In this document: positions 29,655 to 32,451 of the stretch, piece by piece | Numbering within the stretch: the stretch's first letter is position 1 | Layout: each line of letters opens with the position of its first letter | Source: Actinomycetota bacterium | Lineage (GTDB): Bacteria > Actinomycetota > Acidimicrobiia > Acidimicrobiales > JAHWLA01 | NCBI GenBank assembly: GCA_019347595.1 | Contig: JAHWLA010000004.1 | Location: forward strand, 1 to 32,451 | Direction: 5' to 3' | Length of the DNA: 32,451 nt | The notes under the pieces: generated by a model | What the model saw: only the letters and a program-made list of their open reading frames with translations | What the model was told of the DNA's origin: nothing | Database searches by the model: none | Position numbers and translations under genes: made by a program

Positions 29655-30721
29655 GCGGCGACGGCTGTGCGGCGGCGCTGGCGGGGTTGCCGGGCATGGC
29701 GCCGTTTCGCCTGCGTGACTTGCTCGCCGACCGGTCGCCGGCGCAGGCGTGGGCCGCGGTGCGCGAGGGTGAGGAGGGCGCCGAGTGGCAGAAGGTGGCC
29801 GCGGGGGTCGAGGTCGAGGCGGTTGCCGAGGCCCATACGGCGGCCGGTGTCGGCGTGCACGTCCTGGGCTCGCCGGAGTACCCGACGGCGTTGGCGGACG
29901 ACGCGGAGGCGCCCGCCGTCCTGTTCAGCGTGGGCGACCTCGATGCTGTTCGTCGTCCGCTTGTCGGGGTGGTGGGCACCAGACGGTGCACCCACGCCGG
30001 TCGTCAGACGGCCCGTACGTTCGGCGTCGACCTGGCTTGTGCCGGCGTTGCGGTCGTCTCCGGTCTGGCGCTCGGCATTGACGGCGCCGCCCACGCGGGC
30101 GCCCTGGAGGCCGCCGACGCCGGTGGGCGGCCGCCGGTCGCAGTCGTCGGGAGCGGCCTCGACGTCGTCTACCCCCGCCGCCACGCGCGGCTGTGGGAAC
30201 GAGTAGCCGAGATCGGCTGCCTCCTGTCGGAGTGGCCGTTGGGCGTCCGCCCCGAGCGGTGGCACTTCCCGGCCCGCAATCGCATCATCGCTGCCCTTGT
30301 CGACGTGCTTGTAGTCGTCGAGTCGCATGCCGCGGGCGGGTCGATGCACACGGTGGAGGCGGCCGATGCGCGCGGACGGACCGTGCTCGCCGTGCCCGGT
30401 CCCGTGCGCAGCCCGGCCAGCGAGGGCACCAACCGCCTTCTCCACGACGGCCACGGGCCTGCCCGTGACGCCGCCGACGTGCTGACCGCGCTCGGTCTGG
30501 CCCGGCCGCTGCCGCCGCGACGGCGGCTGCGCGCCGTGCCCGACGGCACCGACGGGGCCGTGCTCGACGCCGTCGACTGGGAGCCCACCAGCTTCGAGCA
30601 GATCGTGGCCCGCACGGGTCTCGGGCTGGGCCCCGTCTCGGCCGCGTTGGCCCGTCTCGAGCACGATTCGTGGGTGGCCGGTGACGCCGGGTGGTGGGAA
30701 CGCGTTGGAATGGGCGAGTAG
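29651..30721 (+). CDS. dprA: DNA-processing protein DprA
   Basis: DprA loads RecA on incoming single-stranded DNA during transformation. It has 356 residues. An N-terminal SAM-like region is followed by the Rossmann domain (about 80-290): VGVVGTRRCTHAGRQTARTF, VSGLALGIDGAAHAGAL, GSGLDVVYPRRHARLW, SEWPLGVRPERWHFPARNRIIAALVDVLVVVE and SMHTVEAADARGRTVLAVPG. A C-terminal winged-helix domain (about 290-356) has FEQIVARTGLGLGPVSAAL. GTG 29651 overlaps the comM stop, so the pair is coupled and shares the RecA-NDp-like promoter. No competence pilus genes are visible, so natural transformation is not established. Confidence 0.96.
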   Translation: MSGDGCAAALAGLPGMAPFRLRDLLADRSPAQAWAAVREGEEGAEWQKVAAGVEVEAVAEAHTAAGVGVHVLGSPEYPTALADDAEAPAVLFSVGDLDAVRRPLVGVVGTRRCTHAGRQTARTFGVDLACAGVAVVSGLALGIDGAAHAGALEAADAGGRPPVAVVGSGLDVVYPRRHARLWERVAEIGCLLSEWPLGVRPERWHFPARNRIIAALVDVLVVVESHAAGGSMHTVEAADARGRTVLAVPGPVRSPASEGTNRLLHDGHGPARDAADVLTALGLARPLPPRRRLRAVPDGTDGAVLDAVDWEPTSFEQIVARTGLGLGPVSAALARLEHDSWVAGDAGWWERVGMGE

Positions 30722-30767
30722 TTGTCTACACTCGGTGCAAGCGGGTGCCCCTATTGCCGGGCCGAGG
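30705..30767 (+). promoter_or_regulatory. whiG promoter and ribosome binding site
   Basis: TTGGAA (30705-30710), a 16-nt spacer and TACACT (30727-30732) make a recognisable sigma-70-like promoter that overlaps the end of dprA. GAGG (30764-30767) lies 6 nt before GTG 30774. The predicted leader is about 35 nt. Confidence 0.55.
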
Positions 30768-30773
30768 ATAGGC

Positions 30774-31556
<783 letters not shown>

Positions 31557-31623
31557 CCGCCCGCCGCACGCCGGCCCACCACTTCCCCCTCGTCCCCCGC
31601 ACGCCATGCCCGAGGGGAGGCAG

Positions 31624-32139
31624 ATGTCCTCGCTCGCCGTCTGTTCCGCTGCGGTCTGCCTGTTGGCGGCCGCCCTGGCGACCACCGTCGCCCCGGCCCG
31701 CACCCGGCAGGCCGATGTCACCTACATGGCGCCCGTCGATGCCGAGGTCGTCGACCCCTTCCGCGCACCTGCCACGCGCTACGGCGCAGGCAACCGCGGT
31801 GTCGACTACGCCACCACGCCGGGCATCGCCGTGCGGGCCGCGGCGGCCGGGGTGGTCGTGTTCGCCGGCCGCGTGGCGGGGTCGGTGCACGTCACCGTCC
31901 GCCACCCCGACGGGATCCGGACGACGTACGCCTTCCTGGAGTCCGCATCGGTCGCCCGCGGGCGGCGGGTGGCGGCGGGCGACGAGGTGGGTCGCGCCGG
32001 GGCGTCGTTGCACTGGAGCGCACGGGCGGGCGCCGCCTACCTCGACCCGCTGGCGCTGCTCGCCCCCGCCCGGGGGTGGGGCCGGGCCCGGCTGGTCCCC
32101 GACGACGGCGACGTCACGCCACGGCATCGAGGAGCCTGA
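31624..32139 (+). CDS. Degenerate LytM/M23-domain secreted protein
   Basis: This 171-residue protein has a signal peptide (about 1-25, SSLAVCSAAVCLLAAALATTVAPA) and an M23 domain: RGVDYATTPGIAVRAAAAGVVVFAG, VHVTVRHPDGIRTTYAFLE, and LHWSARAGAAYLDPLALL. In active M23 enzymes zinc is held by His and Asp of an HxxxD motif and by His of HxH. Here the first His is Asn (GNRGVD) and the first His of HxH is Ser (SLHW), so only Asp and one His remain; it is probably not a peptidase but may regulate or bind a cell-wall enzyme. GGGGAGG lies just before ATG 31624; ATG 31606 is the alternative. It precedes rpsB, as in other actinobacteria. Confidence 0.86.
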   Translation: MSSLAVCSAAVCLLAAALATTVAPARTRQADVTYMAPVDAEVVDPFRAPATRYGAGNRGVDYATTPGIAVRAAAAGVVVFAGRVAGSVHVTVRHPDGIRTTYAFLESASVARGRRVAAGDEVGRAGASLHWSARAGAAYLDPLALLAPARGWGRARLVPDDGDVTPRHRGA

Positions 32140-32149
32140 CCCGCCGCGC

Positions 32150-32180
32150 TTGGGGCGCGGCGACAGCCCGCGGATACACT
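32150..32180 (+). promoter_or_regulatory. rpsB promoter
   Basis: GATACACT (32173-32180) holds a -10 TACACT; TTGGGG (32150-32155) is a poor -35 at 19 nt. The predicted leader is about 135 nt, by far the longest in the window. Confidence 0.4.
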
Positions 32181-32244
32181 GGTCCGTCGGCTCGCTCGCC
32201 CTTGGTGGCTCGCGCCGCCGGCATCAACCGTTCACCGACCTTGC

Positions 32245-32296
32245 ACCCGGCTGCACCCACGGTCGTCGCTCACCGCGAGCGGCGCGGCAGCCGGGT
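32245..32296 (+). promoter_or_regulatory. Two-tier stem-loop in rpsB leader
   Basis: ACCCGGCTGC (32245-32254) pairs with GCAGCCGGGT (32287-32296), and inside it GTCGCTC (32265-32271) pairs with GAGCGGC (32277-32283) around loop ACCGC. It ends 25 nt before the rpsB ATG. S2 leaders are autoregulated in several bacteria, so this is a candidate S2-binding structure; the match is structural only. Confidence 0.4.
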
Positions 32297-32321
32297 CTCA
32301 CAACCGATGGGAGACACGACG

Positions 32322-32451
32322 ATGGCTGTCGTCACGATGAAGCAACTGCTGGAGGCCGGCGTCCACTTCGGCCACCAGACCCGGCGCTGGAACCCCAAGA
32401 TGAAGCGGTTCATCTTCGGTGAGCGCAACGGCATCTACATCATCGACCTGC
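32322..32451 (+). CDS. rpsB: 30S ribosomal protein S2 (3' partial)
   Basis: The first 43 residues of S2 are visible: MAVVTMKQLLEAGVHFGHQT and on to FIFGERNGIYIIDL, the invariant N-terminal part. The gene runs off the window end. ATG 32322 has GGAG 8 nt upstream. tsf is expected next, outside the window. Confidence 0.98.
   Translation, partial: MAVVTMKQLLEAGVHFGHQTRRWNPKMKRFIFGERNGIYIIDL

Noticed and set aside
30681..30773. Upstream start for whiG at 30681
   Set aside because: It lies within dprA and upstream of the promoter; GTG 30774 has a good GAGG and the family N-terminus.

Overview
The window is 32 kb of dense, very GC-rich chromosome carrying the classic bacterial housekeeping neighbourhood rsmD-coaD ... 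rpmF-plsX-acpP-rnc-mutM-smc-ftsY-ffh-rpsP-khpA-rimM ... trmD-rplS-lepB-DUF2469-yraN ... comM-dprA-whiG-M23-rpsB. A SepIVA-like DivIVA protein next to DUF177, a DUF2469 gene, WhiG beside rpsB, an F420-type nitroreductase and an LppX/LprG-like secreted protein point to Actinomycetota. Many GTG starts, the gene order and the gene content suggest a deep lineage such as Acidimicrobiia; that placement is inference. No phage, IS, CRISPR array, tRNA or rRNA is visible.

Layout. 1-2454 (+): a polar amino acid ABC transporter (binding protein cut by the window edge, then two permeases). 2472-5851 (-): an HSL-type esterase, a TIGR02588/DUF2391 membrane pair, a 56-residue zinc ribbon, a hotdog thioesterase and rsmD. 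6017-11772 (+): a putative 13-codon leader ORF, coaD, SepIVA-like, DUF177, rpmF, plsX, an LppX-like protein, acpP, rnc and mutM. 11773-12062: a tandem repeat and a hairpin. 12063-21138 (+): smc, ftsY, a large unknown exported protein, ffh, rpsP, khpA and rimM. 21135-22482: a divergent nitroreductase/MDR oxidoreductase pair that splits rimM from trmD. 22479-24959 (+): trmD, rplS, lepB, DUF2469 and yraN. 24983-27977: two tiny minus-strand genes, an enoyl-CoA hydratase (+) and a MecA_N-type transpeptidase (-). 28140-32451 (+): comM, dprA, whiG, a degenerate LytM protein and the start of rpsB. No gene-free stretch exceeds 300 bases; the longest (11773-12062) is described under repeats and terminators.

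Genes inside a unit are mostly joined by 4-nt ATGA/GTGA overlaps, so translation is coupled. Where a new unit begins, a repeating pattern appears: a -10-like hexamer (usually TAnnnT) 6-10 nt before the start codon with no Shine-Dalgarno, i.e. predicted leaderless mRNAs (14 cases). At five of these starts a long inverted repeat lies just upstream, giving terminator-then-leaderless-promoter punctuation. Two divergent pairs are separated by only 19 and 23 bp with overlapping -10 elements, implying bidirectional promoters. Three genes (ftsY, comM, transpeptidase) share a 23-nt promoter element with the spacing of the mycobacterial RecA-independent DNA-damage promoter.

I found no clear novel defence or mobile system. 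The most noteworthy signals are the promoter/terminator grammar, the shared 23-nt element, the leader ORF coupled to coaD, the insertion that breaks the rimM-trmD operon, and the 87-bp tandem repeat.
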